In this document: positions 24,902-34,436 of the stretch, one piece after another
Numbering within the stretch: the first letter of the stretch is position 1
Layout: each line of letters begins with the position of its first letter
Assembly: GCF_000333955.1 (NCBI RefSeq)
Contig: NZ_CAPS01000145.1
Span: 1 to 53,023, forward strand
Reading direction: 5' to 3'
DNA from: Rhodococcus sp. AW25M09
Lineage (GTDB): Bacteria; Actinomycetota; Actinomycetes; Mycobacteriales; Mycobacteriaceae
DNA length: 53,023 bases
Position numbers and translations under genes: made by a program
Notes under the pieces: generated by a model
Database searches by the model: none
The model's input: only the letters and a program-made list of their open reading frames with translations
Told to the model about the DNA's origin: nothing

Positions 24902-25522
24902 CTACATCCGAATGATAGCCGCCACGAGCAACACCAGCACAGATCCAGCCAACAGACCCGTCGTGATCCGCAACCGCATCAGCTTGCTCCGAAGCCGCAT
25001 CTCGGTCACCTGATAGATCGACACCAGAGTTGACGCGATCTCGAACCGGCCCGTCGTCTCATCGACGGTCGAATACTCCTCCAACACCACTTCCGGGTTG
25101 AGCCCCGACGCGGTATTGGGTGCAATCACAAATGCCGCCATAATTGCCGCTGCACCGGCCAGCGCAGCACCGGCAACCTCCCACACACCGATCCCCGCGG
25201 GATTGCGCAACACGATCCCCACCAGAATGCCTGCGAAGCCCAGCAACACACCCCCGCGCTGATCGATGCTCGTCACTCGGCGTTCCTGAGAATCCAGCGT
25301 CCGTTCGATGCTCGCATGCACCATCTCGATTGCCGCCGGACTCAGCTCGACACCTACCGGGTCGAGCTCGGGCGCGACCTCTTGACCAGCAGCGGCGTCC
25401 GGTGAAGCGTTCTCGCGCGGACCCCGGTCGTTCGATTCCACTGCTAGCGCCTCTTCTTCGACATCATTTTTGGCTGCGCCGAACCTCCTCGGCCACACTT
25501 CACTCATCACCCGGCGCGCCAT
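24902..25522 (-). CDS. Membrane protein with paired hydrophobic segments
   Basis: About 206 residues (ATG 25522; GTG 25531 and ATG 25507 are alternatives). A long acidic N-terminus leads to a helix, SIERTLDSQERRVTSIDQRG. Two membrane segments follow (VLLGFAGILVGIVL; VAGAALAGAAAIMAAFVIA), then a cytoplasmic helix (LVSIYQVTEMRLRSKLMRLR) and a last membrane segment (LLAGSVLVLLVAAII). The layout recalls small membrane effectors of nucleotide-signalling defence (SLATT or Pycsar-type), but no cyclase is beside it. The resemblance is only architectural. Confidence 0.6.
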   Translation of the reverse strand: MARRVMSEVWPRRFGAAKNDVEEEALAVESNDRGPRENASPDAAAGQEVAPELDPVGVELSPAAIEMVHASIERTLDSQERRVTSIDQRGGVLLGFAGILVGIVLRNPAGIGVWEVAGAALAGAAAIMAAFVIAPNTASGLNPEVVLEEYSTVDETTGRFEIASTLVSIYQVTEMRLRSKLMRLRITTGLLAGSVLVLLVAAIIRM

Positions 25523-25577
25523 GCCGCTCACCGCAACATTCTCTCAGCACACCACCGGCAACGTATGTGAACACCCC

Positions 25578-27095
25578 TCAATGCGTCCTGTCTCTTCGAG
25601 CGGATCGGCGGAGCAGACGACGTCTCAGGTCATCAGGATCGGACATGATGTACATCAAATACAGCAGCGGCAGGTACATCAGCGTCTCTGGCCGCCGGCC
25701 GTCATGCTGCGCGAACAGTCGGTCGCGGACGGGATCAGGTTTGTCGAACCCGTGTGTAGTGTTTCTGCGCGCACGCATGAGCTGACTCACTGCGTCGTCG
25801 AGCGACAGGGCTTTCTCCGCTCCACCAGGGAGCCTCAGAATCACCTTCTCCGATCCGCGATAGTTCTTGATGAAGAACCCTTCTCCCACTTCGGTCAACG
25901 CCTCCACACCGTAAGCGGCGTACGGAAGCAGTACCGCCTGAACATCAGCAGGCATACGATCTCGGACTTCCTGCAGCGCTTTCGCGGCGATCGAGGGCTT
26001 GCAGAGTGTTGTGAGATCCCATGAAAGCCAGGTCGACTCGATCAGGTCCATTGCTGACCACATCAGAACTCCGGATGCGTAATCGTCGTGCAGCGACAGC
26101 AGCGTCGAGGTGACTCGTTGTAGAAGATCCGCGAATTCCATCAACCGGTTCTGCTGCACATAGGGGAGATAATTGCCGTTGGCATTTCCGAACAAGCAGG
26201 GGTTCAGGAGGTGCCCGAGCACTGTATTCATCTGAGAAACCCACCAGGCGACAGCGACACCCCACGCCTCCGGACGTGGCGGGGGCTCCTGCCGCTGAGG
26301 AAGGCGGTCCACTGGTGATCGGGGAAGCACCTGATGTGCCTCGAACGGAATACTGGAGCGCCCCGAAATATCTCTGCCGAGGGTAAAAATCACCGCACCG
26401 GACACCCTGTTCGCCTGAAACGCCCACACCCAAGGCGACCGAGCGGCCAACAACGGACCTAGATGGCTCGCGGGAATCAGAACACTGCTCAATATCGACG
26501 ACCCCGACGCGAAAACGATCTCGTCGACGTTGATCGGCCCGCGTCGTATGTCGTCGAGGAGTTCGGGGTCCTGGTTCAGACGCAACACGAACCCAGGGAA
26601 CCTCATCCGACGGTGCGTAGAGTCGCCATAGCGAACAACATGCGTAGCGTGCTCGTCGAACGGATGCTCATCGTCGTCGTCCATAATTCCGGCCAAATCG
26701 CGACGCACGTCCTGCACTGCTGCGGACAAAGACTTATCGGGGGCGGTGATGACCGGCAACTGCAAGGCATACAGAAGCGACCCCATACCCCCCGCGCCGA
26801 TCTGCGTGATCGCGCGAAGTCGTTCCTTCTCGATTCGAGACTCGTCCAAACGGGAGGCATAGCTGTCCTGCGGAAGATCAACGAGCACGTCGTCGACCAC
26901 ATCGTCAGAACCGAACAAGGTGCGGACCGTCATGAAATCAACAGAGTCCATGCCAACAGCCGGCTCCGTCAACGCCCACACGTCCGGCGCGGACGTGCGG
27001 GCGACGTCGAAACCCAGGTCCTCCAAATAGGCCTGCACCTGTCCCCCGGCCAGCTCAGGTGGAATCGTGACATCGACAGTCAACCGATCAAACAT
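25578..27095 (-). CDS. Hypothetical protein of unknown family
   Basis: A 505-residue soluble protein. The N-terminal ~90 residues (FDRLTVDVTIPPELAGGQVQ) form an alpha/beta domain. The middle holds SSILSSVLIPASHLGPLLAAR and a conserved-looking FGNANGNYLPYVQQNRLMEF. The last part is helical with GFFIKNYRGSEKVILRLPGG. No ATP, metal or membrane motif was identified. The ATG at 27095 is the first in the well-structured part; the ribosome site is weak. It precedes the membrane protein gene by 55 bp on the same strand and may form an operon with it. Confidence 0.6.
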   Translation of the reverse strand: MFDRLTVDVTIPPELAGGQVQAYLEDLGFDVARTSAPDVWALTEPAVGMDSVDFMTVRTLFGSDDVVDDVLVDLPQDSYASRLDESRIEKERLRAITQIGAGGMGSLLYALQLPVITAPDKSLSAAVQDVRRDLAGIMDDDDEHPFDEHATHVVRYGDSTHRRMRFPGFVLRLNQDPELLDDIRRGPINVDEIVFASGSSILSSVLIPASHLGPLLAARSPWVWAFQANRVSGAVIFTLGRDISGRSSIPFEAHQVLPRSPVDRLPQRQEPPPRPEAWGVAVAWWVSQMNTVLGHLLNPCLFGNANGNYLPYVQQNRLMEFADLLQRVTSTLLSLHDDYASGVLMWSAMDLIESTWLSWDLTTLCKPSIAAKALQEVRDRMPADVQAVLLPYAAYGVEALTEVGEGFFIKNYRGSEKVILRLPGGAEKALSLDDAVSQLMRARRNTTHGFDKPDPVRDRLFAQHDGRRPETLMYLPLLYLMYIMSDPDDLRRRLLRRSARRDRTH

Positions 27096-27166
27096 GGACG
27101 CCAGCCTACAAACCGTCAAGCCGGATTCGTCCCCAATTTCGAGCACCCGGAACGCGGCGAACGGCT

Positions 27167-28159
27167 CTAGTTGGTGACCAAAACCTGCAGTTCACCTATC
27201 CGAACTTCGGTACGCGAGGTCAGCGGCGTGGGAATAACTCCACCGACGGTCCCATTGGGAGTCGTTGCAGTCCACGTGACGAGCCAGTTCGATGTCGCGG
27301 AGACCTTGAACGTCCCACCCGGCTCTGTAGTCGACGTCTTGTGGTAGACGATATTCCCACACGTCGGGCTCGGAAGCCCCTGCGCGACATCGGTATACGG
27401 CGTGAATGGCAGGAGCGCGCCCGGGCAGACCGATGGCAAGGATCCATCCCCCCAATTGACGACCACGGAAGTATTGACAGCCGTGGCGTTGACGACAACG
27501 CCGGGTCCAGCCGCTGTTCTGGTCACGGGGCCGACTGTGGATTCCCGTGGGTCAGAGACCCAGAACCAGCCGGGTAGACCAACCAGGCCTACAGCACCTG
27601 TGCTGGCGGGGTTCGGGGTAATCCCTATTCCCGGTGGGTCCAACTGCATTGCGGTGACCGCTTGGCCGACCACGGTCATAACATCGACCACGGGAGGTGT
27701 CGCTGGAAGCCCGACGTCCGGAATTTGTACACATGGCCCCACCGCTTCGCAGGACCATGTTGTGCCGTCATCGTTGACTACGTTCATCGCCATCGGGGCA
27801 CCGGTATCAGCATTCCGGACAAACGTCATACCGGAGTCAGTCGTCGGAACGAACTCCAGTGGCGGTCCGGACGGTGCGGCGCTTCCGCCACCTCCCCCGC
27901 TCACGGCGGCCGGTGCCGATCCAGTCGTCCCACCCCCTGCCGGCACACTCGTGTATGTACCAGTCACAACCACTGACTGCCCGCCACCGCCACCGCCGTA
28001 AATGCCAGCCCCACCGCCGCCAATGCCAGGCTGCGCGTTAGCAATTCCGCTCACAGCTGGCAGAATCGAGCAGACCGAAGCAACTACGAAGACTGCCAGT
28101 CCCCGCGGCACTCCTCCACTTCGTACTACGCTCTTGCTGCGCGAATATTCGCTAATCAT
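27167..28159 (-). CDS. Secreted glycine-rich protein, pilus-locus associated
   Basis: A 330-residue exported protein. The signal peptide is RGLAVFVVASVCSILPAVSG with a likely AxA site before QPGIGGG. A Gly-rich segment and a Ser/Pro/Ala/Gly linker follow, then a beta-rich domain with PLTSRTEVRIGELQVLV at the end. It is likely extracellular or cell-wall associated. The start at 28159 is fixed by an ATGA overlap with the lipoprotein gene. A decayed copy of its 3' end lies at 21342-21411. It is the last gene of the pilus-associated run and may be an adhesin or pilus accessory protein. Confidence 0.72.
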   Translation of the reverse strand: MISEYSRSKSVVRSGGVPRGLAVFVVASVCSILPAVSGIANAQPGIGGGGAGIYGGGGGGQSVVVTGTYTSVPAGGGTTGSAPAAVSGGGGGSAAPSGPPLEFVPTTDSGMTFVRNADTGAPMAMNVVNDDGTTWSCEAVGPCVQIPDVGLPATPPVVDVMTVVGQAVTAMQLDPPGIGITPNPASTGAVGLVGLPGWFWVSDPRESTVGPVTRTAAGPGVVVNATAVNTSVVVNWGDGSLPSVCPGALLPFTPYTDVAQGLPSPTCGNIVYHKTSTTEPGGTFKVSATSNWLVTWTATTPNGTVGGVIPTPLTSRTEVRIGELQVLVTN

Positions 28160-28779
28160 GGTGCATCGCATGGTGTTCCACCCGCAGTCACGGAGTCGGA
28201 GACGACTCGCCAACCGGACGAGTCCGGCCACGACGGGTTCTCCAAAGTCGGCTTACCAAGCTCTTGCTGAATTCTCGCAGGATCCAATGTGCTGGTCCCA
28301 TCTGGACGAACAGTGTCGTAGTTGGAGTTGTCAACGCAAACTCTCATCCTTGCTGACGCTTTGCCAGGTATGGGATTCCCGTCCTCGTCCTTGGGCGCCT
28401 GAAGCTGAGTAACTTCCGCATTCACAACCTGTAATGCACCCTTCGCGACAATGCCCTGCGACCGGCGAAAATTGATGTTTGCCTTCAACTGGTCGAGAAC
28501 CGTTCCGCTGGCAACCGTATCGAGCGTATTGACATCAACGAGCGGATCACCTTCGACTTTCGCCAGGACCGCGAAAAACTCTGCATTCTTAGCTGTCGCC
28601 TGCTCGGTCGCCTGTTGTTCGGGTGACTTTTCGACGCCCTCGGGCCCCGTGAGAACCGGTCGTGCTGTGGTCGTTACGGGAGTCGCTCCAGTGTCTCCGG
28701 TCCCGCATGCGACGCTGATGCTGGCAGCAGCGACTACCGCGAGGATTGCCGCACCGGTGCGGCGTCGTGTGCTGATCAT
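28156..28779 (-). CDS. Lipoprotein, pilus-locus associated
   Basis: A 207-residue lipoprotein. The signal peptide ends in a lipobox, SVAC, with the lipidated Cys25. The mature part has a Thr/Pro linker and a domain (EFFAVLAKVEGDPLVDVNTL; INFRRSQGIVAKGALQVV; MRVCVDNSNYDTVRPDG) that resembles actinobacterial NTF2-like or Mce-associated exported domains in size. AGGGGG lies 7 bases before the ATG. It is coupled by ATGA to the secreted protein gene, so the two probably work together at the envelope. Confidence 0.78.
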   Translation of the reverse strand: MISTRRRTGAAILAVVAAASISVACGTGDTGATPVTTTARPVLTGPEGVEKSPEQQATEQATAKNAEFFAVLAKVEGDPLVDVNTLDTVASGTVLDQLKANINFRRSQGIVAKGALQVVNAEVTQLQAPKDEDGNPIPGKASARMRVCVDNSNYDTVRPDGTSTLDPARIQQELGKPTLENPSWPDSSGWRVVSDSVTAGGTPCDAP

Positions 28780-28894
28780 CGTGGACCCCCTACGTTGTTC
28801 TGTGCGTTGTACTGCGATAACGATAATGGTGCGGCTGTTTGGACCATAACCTGCTCACCGGACACTTCAGACACCTCGATTGACGCGACTGCTA

Positions 28895-31800
28895 TCAACT
28901 GGCTATTGCTCCGATCCGGTAGAGGGCGTTGCCGCCATTGTGGAATTGCGCGAGGGCGCGCAAGAGTTCGTCGGTTTCGGGTTCTGGATCGACATCGATG
29001 TCGGCGAGGTTCGCGAGCAGTTGGTCGATCAGCTCCTGGGTCTTGCTGATCTCGTCACTCCCGTGGGTAGCGATGATCGCCAGTCGCCAGAGACCTTCCC
29101 GGAACGGTTCGACGGTGACGCCGCGGTTTGCTGTGGTGAGCGCTGCGGACAGATCTCCGGTCTTGATCTGTCGTGTCGCAAGTTCCTCGAGGGCATCCGC
29201 GAGGGTCGCGATCATGTGCTGCTGCAGGTTTCGTGCCCACCCGTAACGGTCTGCTCGTGTCCCGGCGAACGGTTGATCGTTTACCAGTTCTGCCGCCGTT
29301 CGCAATTCCGCATCGGTGGCGGCAGGCGGAGTGGTGTCGATCAGTTGTTGCCAGTAGTCCCAGTCCGATCGGACATCGGGGTGAAGTCGGTAGCCGGTGC
29401 GGCCAGTGCGGTCGCCGTGCTTCGGGAATGCTTGTTCGCCGTTCTCTGTCTCTCCCAGCCAATTTCGTAGTCGCGAGAGGTAGTTCTGGCGGCGTGTGGC
29501 CTTCTTTTTCGGCTGATCCTCCAGAGGGAGTTTGTCGAAATTGTCTGCAGGCCAGATCTTTCTGTCGATGGAGTCGTGTTTGATTCCCGGGTGAATGGAG
29601 AGGAGGGCTGCGATCTCGGTCAGGAGTACTTCACGTCCGTCCTTGGGTGGCTCCGCGGTCAGAGTTGTGACTGATGGTTTCCCGAGAAGATGGAGCCAGA
29701 GATGTCCCGAGGCAGGTACGTCACCAGCGACAGGAGCGATGGCTGGGGCCTGGTCGTCGAACCCGATCGATTCTGGGGATGTCCACTGCGCGGCGTCCGG
29801 GCTGTAGGTCGGAACATCTGTGACGACGGCGGCGGTCTCCGATGCGGTAGTTCCGTTCAGCAGCAGCTGGTCGGTGGGGTCGACCGCGGTGACGGAGTCG
29901 AGGAAGGTCTCAGCGCTTGCGGCGTCAGTGAGGTATGCGTCGATTTCGGCTGCAGCCCAGGGGTCGTGCATGGACGACTCTGTGGGGATCGCCGGCTGTG
30001 TGGCGGTCGCGAGGTAGGCGGTGATGCCGTCATATTGTTCCTGCCCGAGGAATGCTGGCTGGAATGTGAAGCCGCCGTCGGCGTCTCGCTTGACCAGGCT
30101 TGCGGTGTTGCGGTCGACGATGTCGAGTGTCCACGCGGCCTGCGAGTTCTCGCTGGCGGTGCTCGCGGCAGCGAACGCTACGCGCGGTGTGGCTGCCAGG
30201 ATCTGGTCGAGTGATTGCTGTTGGTCGGCCGTCAATTGGCTCGCGATGAGAACTACTTCGGGAGCGGTCATTTCGCTTGTGTCGTAGATCGAACGGGCCG
30301 CTGCAATGCTGTCGATGTGTTGTTCGACGAGGGTGTCTTGGTCACGTTCGGCTTGTCGGGCGAGTCTGGCCAGCACTTCGTCTGGTCGGTCCGTGTACTC
30401 GATTCGACCGTTGCCGAACAGTTCGGGGAGCTCCTGTCCGAAACCGATCAGCGTCAGGTGCAGATTGTCTGCGAGCGGGGATTCGACGAGTTCGAGGGCC
30501 AGGGCCTGGAGAGCGCCGCGGGCGTGGTCTGGTGAAGCAGAGACGCCGAGGTAGCCAAGTTCTTCCAGGTTGAGAAGAACTTGGGTGCTGTCGTCTGTGG
30601 AACCAAGCGTCACGAGCGTGGGGTACGGGCTGATCGTGGTGGGCGCTGGGGCGATCTGGGCGTCGGCGGGGAGGGTCCAGGCACCGGTCTCTGATTTGAG
30701 CCATGGGTCCGGCAGTACGGAGTCATCGAGGATTACGAGTTCCACCGCATCGGGACCGATGAACGCGCCGAGTAGTGCAGGCAGTGCGTTGCCCTGTGTC
30801 CGAGCGTGTTCGGCGACAGTCCTCAGTGCTTCGTCGAGCCGTGTGAGGACGTTGGTGTCCGCTGCAGAATGGATCTGTTCTTCCACAACTGCTGCAGCGC
30901 CCCATGTTTCGGGGAGGGTCTCGCCTCTGCGTCGATCGTGTTGTTGACGGTGCCTGCGCAGGCCAAAAGCACCGGCGAGTCCAATGGCCGCTAAGGCTGA
31001 GATCCCGAGCCACAGTGTGCTGTTCTGATTCTCGGAGACGTCACTTGGGTTCGCCGTCGCGGTGATCTGCACTGGATCTGTCGTCGGTGTGTCCAGTGGA
31101 ATCTGGGTGGCTGGTTGAGCTGCGGCGGTGTCGAGTGACGACGCTTGCGCAGGAGCCGGTGCAAGCTCAGGAACCGCTGCAGGAGCGGCGGCCGGAGCAG
31201 GAGCGGCGGCAGGCTCAGGAGCGGCGGCCGGAGCAGGAGCGACAGCCGGAGCAGGAGCGGCGGCCGGAGCAGGAGCGGCGGCCGGAGCAGGAGCGGCGGC
31301 CGGAGCAGGTAGCTGCGACGAAGCGCTGTTCAGTTCGATCCCGAAGATTTTCGCAGCGGCAGCGGCAGCGGCCTGCGCTTCTGCCTGGGCCTGTTCGTCA
31401 CCGCCCGGAACCATTTCCTCTTGCTCTGGGACGTCGGTGCCACCTATGAAAGGTGCAGCCGCGGCCGGCTCAGGAGCGACAGCCGGAGCCGGTTCAGAAG
31501 CAACGACCGGAGCCGGTTCAGGAGCGACAGCCGGAGCCGGTTCAGAAGCAACGACCGGAGCCGGCTCAGGAGCGACAGCCGGAGCCGGTTCAGAAGCAAC
31601 GACCGGAGCCGGCTCAGGAGCGACAGCCGGAGCCGGTTCAGAAGCAACGACCGGAGCCGGCTCAGGAGCGACAGCCGGAGCCGGTTCAAGCGTGCCGGTC
31701 TCGGCGGCTTGCTCGTTGACGGTGAGCTGCTGTCCGACGTGGATGATCGTCGACGGTGTAGTTCCGTCGGCGTTGATGATTTCCTTGTAGCGGTGTCCGT

Positions 31801-32524
31801 CACCCAGATGTTGCTCAGCGATACTCCAGAGACTGTCGCCTTCTCGAACTGTGTAGGCCCCGTCGACGGTTGTGGGTGCGACGGCTGGAAGCTGAAGTTT
31901 CCAGCCTGGTTGCAACCATCCATCGTCGGTCAGGACGTCGGCATTGAGCTGCTTGATCTCGGTGTATCGAAAGCCGTCGCCAAGGTGTCGTTCTGCGAGC
32001 TTCCATAGGCTGTCGCCCTGCTGCACCGTGATGGTTTCTCCGCTGATGGGGCGCGCAGGGGCTTCTGCTGGATGCGGTTGGCTTTGTTGCGTTACTTGGA
32101 TTGGTGCCGAGTGGGCAGGGGCCTCGAAAAGCGGTAGTGCTGTCGCGGTGAGGGGTTGGGCAGTGGCGGTGCCGGCGGTCACCAGCATGAGTGCTCCGCC
32201 TATGAGAACGGAGGCGCTTCGCTGCTGGAAACCAAGTCCTCGGAGTCGAGGTGCTTTGATGCCGCGTAGTACTGCGCCGAGTTCGATGACGGTGCTGAAG
32301 GTGAAAGTGGCCCAGGCGAGCCAGCCGATCCAGGTCACGAATCCGAGGAAGAGCGATCCGTCGTCTTGGGTGGTCAGAGCTGTTCCGATCTGGTTGAGAT
32401 CGGGCAGCGTCGTCGGTATGGGGTTGCCGCGGAATGTCCACAGTGCAAGCGGAATTCCCACGACGAGGACTAGTAGGACGATCAGGTAGAGCAAACCAGT
32501 CAAGCGCCGTCGGATGGTGGTCAT
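28895..32524 (-). CDS. Giant LysM protein with C-terminal BTAD/regulator domains
   Basis: A 1209-residue membrane protein. Three N-terminal hydrophobic segments (residues ~10-35, ~60-90, ~105-125) are followed by two LysM domains ([38 protein letters not shown]). A long Ala/Pro/Glu repeat region and another membrane helix ([19 protein letters not shown]) come next. The cytoplasmic remainder ends in a winged-helix-like part ([20 protein letters not shown]) and a BTAD helical domain ([20 protein letters not shown]). LysM binds peptidoglycan, so it could couple wall sensing to the pilus genes. The start is fixed by an ATGA overlap with a 43-residue ORF. Similar LysM-BTAD proteins occur in actinobacterial Tad loci. 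Confidence 0.85.
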   Translation of the reverse strand: MTTIRRRLTGLLYLIVLLVLVVGIPLALWTFRGNPIPTTLPDLNQIGTALTTQDDGSLFLGFVTWIGWLAWATFTFSTVIELGAVLRGIKAPRLRGLGFQQRSASVLIGGALMLVTAGTATAQPLTATALPLFEAPAHSAPIQVTQQSQPHPAEAPARPISGETITVQQGDSLWKLAERHLGDGFRYTEIKQLNADVLTDDGWLQPGWKLQLPAVAPTTVDGAYTVREGDSLWSIAEQHLGDGHRYKEIINADGTTPSTIIHVGQQLTVNEQAAETGTLEPAPAVAPEPAPVVASEPAPAVAPEPAPVVASEPAPAVAPEPAPVVASEPAPAVAPEPAPVVASEPAPAVAPEPAAAAPFIGGTDVPEQEEMVPGGDEQAQAEAQAAAAAAAKIFGIELNSASSQLPAPAAAPAPAAAPAPAAAPAPAVAPAPAAAPEPAAAPAPAAAPAAVPELAPAPAQASSLDTAAAQPATQIPLDTPTTDPVQITATANPSDVSENQNSTLWLGISALAAIGLAGAFGLRRHRQQHDRRRGETLPETWGAAAVVEEQIHSAADTNVLTRLDEALRTVAEHARTQGNALPALLGAFIGPDAVELVILDDSVLPDPWLKSETGAWTLPADAQIAPAPTTISPYPTLVTLGSTDDSTQVLLNLEELGYLGVSASPDHARGALQALALELVESPLADNLHLTLIGFGQELPELFGNGRIEYTDRPDEVLARLARQAERDQDTLVEQHIDSIAAARSIYDTSEMTAPEVVLIASQLTADQQQSLDQILAATPRVAFAAASTASENSQAAWTLDIVDRNTASLVKRDADGGFTFQPAFLGQEQYDGITAYLATATQPAIPTESSMHDPWAAAEIDAYLTDAASAETFLDSVTAVDPTDQLLLNGTTASETAAVVTDVPTYSPDAAQWTSPESIGFDDQAPAIAPVAGDVPASGHLWLHLLGKPSVTTLTAEPPKDGREVLLTEIAALLSIHPGIKHDSIDRKIWPADNFDKLPLEDQPKKKATRRQNYLSRLRNWLGETENGEQAFPKHGDRTGRTGYRLHPDVRSDWDYWQQLIDTTPPAATDAELRTAAELVNDQPFAGTRADRYGWARNLQQHMIATLADALEELATRQIKTGDLSAALTTANRGVTVEPFREGLWRLAIIATHGSDEISKTQELIDQLLANLADIDVDPEPETDELLRALAQFHNGGNALYRIGAIAS
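31155..31312. repeat. 18-bp tandem repeats in the LysM gene
   Basis: Repeated GGAGCAGGAGCGGCGGCC-type units (18 bp, some variant) encode an Ala-Pro-rich linker, APAPAA on the minus strand. Such repeats can change copy number by slippage, altering linker length in frame. Confidence 0.75.
31463..31690. repeat. 48-bp tandem repeats in the LysM gene
   Basis: About four and a half near-identical 48-bp units encode the 16-residue repeat [16 protein letters not shown] on the minus strand. The near identity of the copies indicates recent expansion. The encoded segment is an extended wall-spanning linker next to the LysM domains. Confidence 0.85.
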
Positions 32525-32652
32525 GCGTGTGTCCTTTCCGATGGCTGCAGGGTGGCCGGGGTCGTGCAGCGTTCCGCCGCGAGCTGTCGAATCACGTTCT
32601 CCGTCTTGTCGTGGAGTTCTGTGGCCCGTCTGCTCTGCGGTGGATTGGTCAT
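32521..32652 (-). CDS. 43-residue ORF coupled on both sides
   Basis: A tiny gene whose ATG overlaps the stop of the TadG-like gene as ATGA and whose TGA overlaps the ATG of the LysM gene as ATGA. The exact chaining argues for real translation. The peptide (ATELHDKTENVIRQLAAERC) is helical and soluble with one cysteine. It may be a small pilus accessory protein or serve mainly to carry ribosomes to the LysM gene. Confidence 0.55.
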   Translation of the reverse strand: MTNPPQSRRATELHDKTENVIRQLAAERCTTPATLQPSERTHA

Positions 32653-33116
32653 GGGGTGCCGGGGATTCCGAGGTTGGTGCGGTTGAGGTTGACGGTGGCT
32701 GTTCCGATGATCTGCTGTGGGCCGACGCCGATCAAACCGAGGACTCGGGGTTGGTAGGTCGTTGTGGTGGTGATCAGCAGCGTTGTCGGTCCGGTCGGCA
32801 CCACGACGCCAGGAATTCCAGCTGCAGCAAGGTATTTGGTGGCCTTTACTTGCGCTGTCAGTGGGTTGACGATGACGTTGGTGCCGCGGACTGCGAGTGG
32901 TTCGATGATGGCTTGTCCTGCCCCGCGGGCTGCTTCTTCGGCGACTTGCTCGGCGCGCTGTTTGGCTTGGACCTTGCCTCCGCCGTCGACGACGAGGCCC
33001 ATCATGATCAGCAACGCCATGGCTGTGATGACACTCCACATGGCGATGGTTCCGGCGTCGTTGTGCGTGTCCCGGCGTGTGCAGGCGGCTACGGCCCGAC
33101 GTAGTGCTTCGGTCAT
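32649..33116 (-). CDS. TadG-like pilus protein
   Basis: A 155-residue protein. An N-terminal membrane segment (GTIAMWSVITAMALLIMMGL) is preceded by a short basic leader. It is followed by VDGGGKVQAKQRAEQVAEEAARGAG, split here as the typical TadG/TadE signature of paired Ala-rich helices. The outside part is beta-rich. It is likely a minor pilin-like or pilus-anchoring component. The start at 33116 overlaps the upstream TadE-like stop as ATGA. Confidence 0.78.
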   Translation of the reverse strand: MTEALRRAVAACTRRDTHNDAGTIAMWSVITAMALLIMMGLVVDGGGKVQAKQRAEQVAEEAARGAGQAIIEPLAVRGTNVIVNPLTAQVKATKYLAAAGIPGVVVPTGPTTLLITTTTTYQPRVLGLIGVGPQQIIGTATVNLNRTNLGIPGTP

Positions 33117-33574
33117 CGGATGCGCTCCCGGTAGGTGTCGACGGGTGAGGTCGCGGTCGCTGTGATGGTCCGTGAGCCCATGACTTTCGGGAATCCGAGT
33201 GCGTCCAACGAGATGATGCAGGTGACGGTCGCCGAGACGGAGGCGGTGACGCCAGGGCGGGTTCGGAATCCGCCGAGGTCGGTGTTGACGTTGAGCGCGG
33301 TGCAGGTCAGACCCCGTGCTGCCAGATCGTTGCGGGCGGCGGCTTGTGCGTCTGGTGCGGCGGCGAAGGCTGTTCGCGCGATCGAGGCGGTGCGCGCTGC
33401 TTCGTTCGCGGCGTGGACTACTTTTTGGTGCGCTTGCGCGAGGACGCCGAAGGTGACGATGAGTGCGATCAGGAATAGTGTGGCGGGGGCGACGATGACT
33501 GTTTGCAGTGCCGATCCACGATCGTCGGCTCTGGCCGTGGCTGCTAGCTGGCGTAATCGGGCGGCGGTGTTCAT
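33113..33574 (-). CDS. TadE-like minor pilin
   Basis: A 153-residue TadE-like protein. After a basic leader comes DDRGSALQTVIVAPATLFLI. The position after the cleavage glycine that is usually Glu (GxxxE) is Gln here. A single membrane helix is followed by HAANEAARTASIARTA, typical of the family, and a short beta domain with two cysteines. Coupled by 4-bp overlaps to both neighbours. Confidence 0.82.
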   Translation of the reverse strand: MNTAARLRQLAATARADDRGSALQTVIVAPATLFLIALIVTFGVLAQAHQKVVHAANEAARTASIARTAFAAAPDAQAAARNDLAARGLTCTALNVNTDLGGFRTRPGVTASVSATVTCIISLDALGFPKVMGSRTITATATSPVDTYRERIR

Positions 33575-33996
33575 CTGGTTCCTGGGGCGGTGACTCGTTC
33601 GACGGGAAGCGTCTCGTTGACGTGGATGTCGAGAGGGAAGAACGGGATGAGCCGGATGGGTTGTCCGGTGATCTGGACGGTGGCTTCCCGTACGCCGCGG
33701 TTGACGAGGATGATGGGTGCGCGCAGGGTTGTCGGGCCGGCGGTGGCTGCGAATGCGTATCCCGCTGCTGTGCCGGCTGCAGCGCTGCCGAATTGCGATC
33801 GCGCTTGTCGTAGGGCTTCTTCACCTGTCGAGATCGCTACGGTTCGTGCGTGGGCGTATAGAGCTGCCTGGATTGCGATGAGGAAGAGCAGTAGGACGAC
33901 ACCGAAGACGACGACGGTTTCGAGGGCTGCTCCGCGGTCGTCTTGGCGTATCCGGCCGAGCCATTCGCGCAGTGGTGCGTGTGGTTCGGTGTGCAT
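33571..33996 (-). CDS. TadE-like minor pilin
   Basis: A 141-residue TadE-like protein with the prepilin-like motif DDRGAALETVVVFGVVLLLF, in which Glu follows the glycine at the usual place. One membrane helix is followed by ARTVAISTGEEALRQARSQ and an outer beta domain. GGGGAG lies 9 bases before the ATG at 33996. First of three coupled minor pilin genes. Confidence 0.85.
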   Translation of the reverse strand: MHTEPHAPLREWLGRIRQDDRGAALETVVVFGVVLLLFLIAIQAALYAHARTVAISTGEEALRQARSQFGSAAAGTAAGYAFAATAGPTTLRAPIILVNRGVREATVQITGQPIRLIPFFPLDIHVNETLPVERVTAPGTR

Positions 33997-34034
33997 CGCG
34001 TGTTCTCCCCTATCTCGTTGGGCGAGTGGTGGGG

Positions 34035-34265
34035 TTACTGGATTTGGGAGAGGTATCGCTGGCCGACCACTGTGATTCCCGCGACGATGAGGATGGCGAG
34101 GACAACGAGGCCGGCGGTGATGATGACCGTTTCCATGCTGTAGCCCTTGTCGCTCTTGCGTCCGCCGGCGCGCTCTGCCATGCGGGTGTACGAGAACAGT
34201 GCCAGCGCGAACAGTGTCGCCGTCGTTGCTGTGATTCGGTTTGCGATGGTGCGTGTTGCTGCCAT
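34035..34265 (-). CDS. Flp-type pilin
   Basis: A 76-residue protein with two hydrophobic segments and the prepilin-like site DKGYSMETVIITAGLVVLAI. Cleavage after the glycine would leave a mature N-terminus with Glu at position 5, as in Flp pilins. It is the likely major pilus subunit. A purine-rich site (GAAGGGAAG) precedes the ATG. No prepilin peptidase is present in the window, so processing must use one encoded elsewhere. Confidence 0.72.
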   Translation of the reverse strand: MAATRTIANRITATTATLFALALFSYTRMAERAGGRKSDKGYSMETVIITAGLVVLAILIVAGITVVGQRYLSQIQ

Positions 34266-34436
34266 GTGACGCTTCCCTTCGATCTGTAAACCCTGGTGGG
34301 CGTGGAGCTATGGATGCCGGTCAGACTATCGCCAACACCGGACACTTCGAGCAGGTGAAGTGCGCAAGCCACTGTTTGTGCAGCTCACATGTGGTAGTTG
34401 ATCGTTGAATGACAACGCATTCGAGGCGTTCGGTTC

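Noticed and set aside
31463..31690. Possible CRISPR-like repeats
   Set aside because: Units are contiguous 48-bp tandem copies without unique spacers and encode an in-frame protein linker. No cas genes are present.
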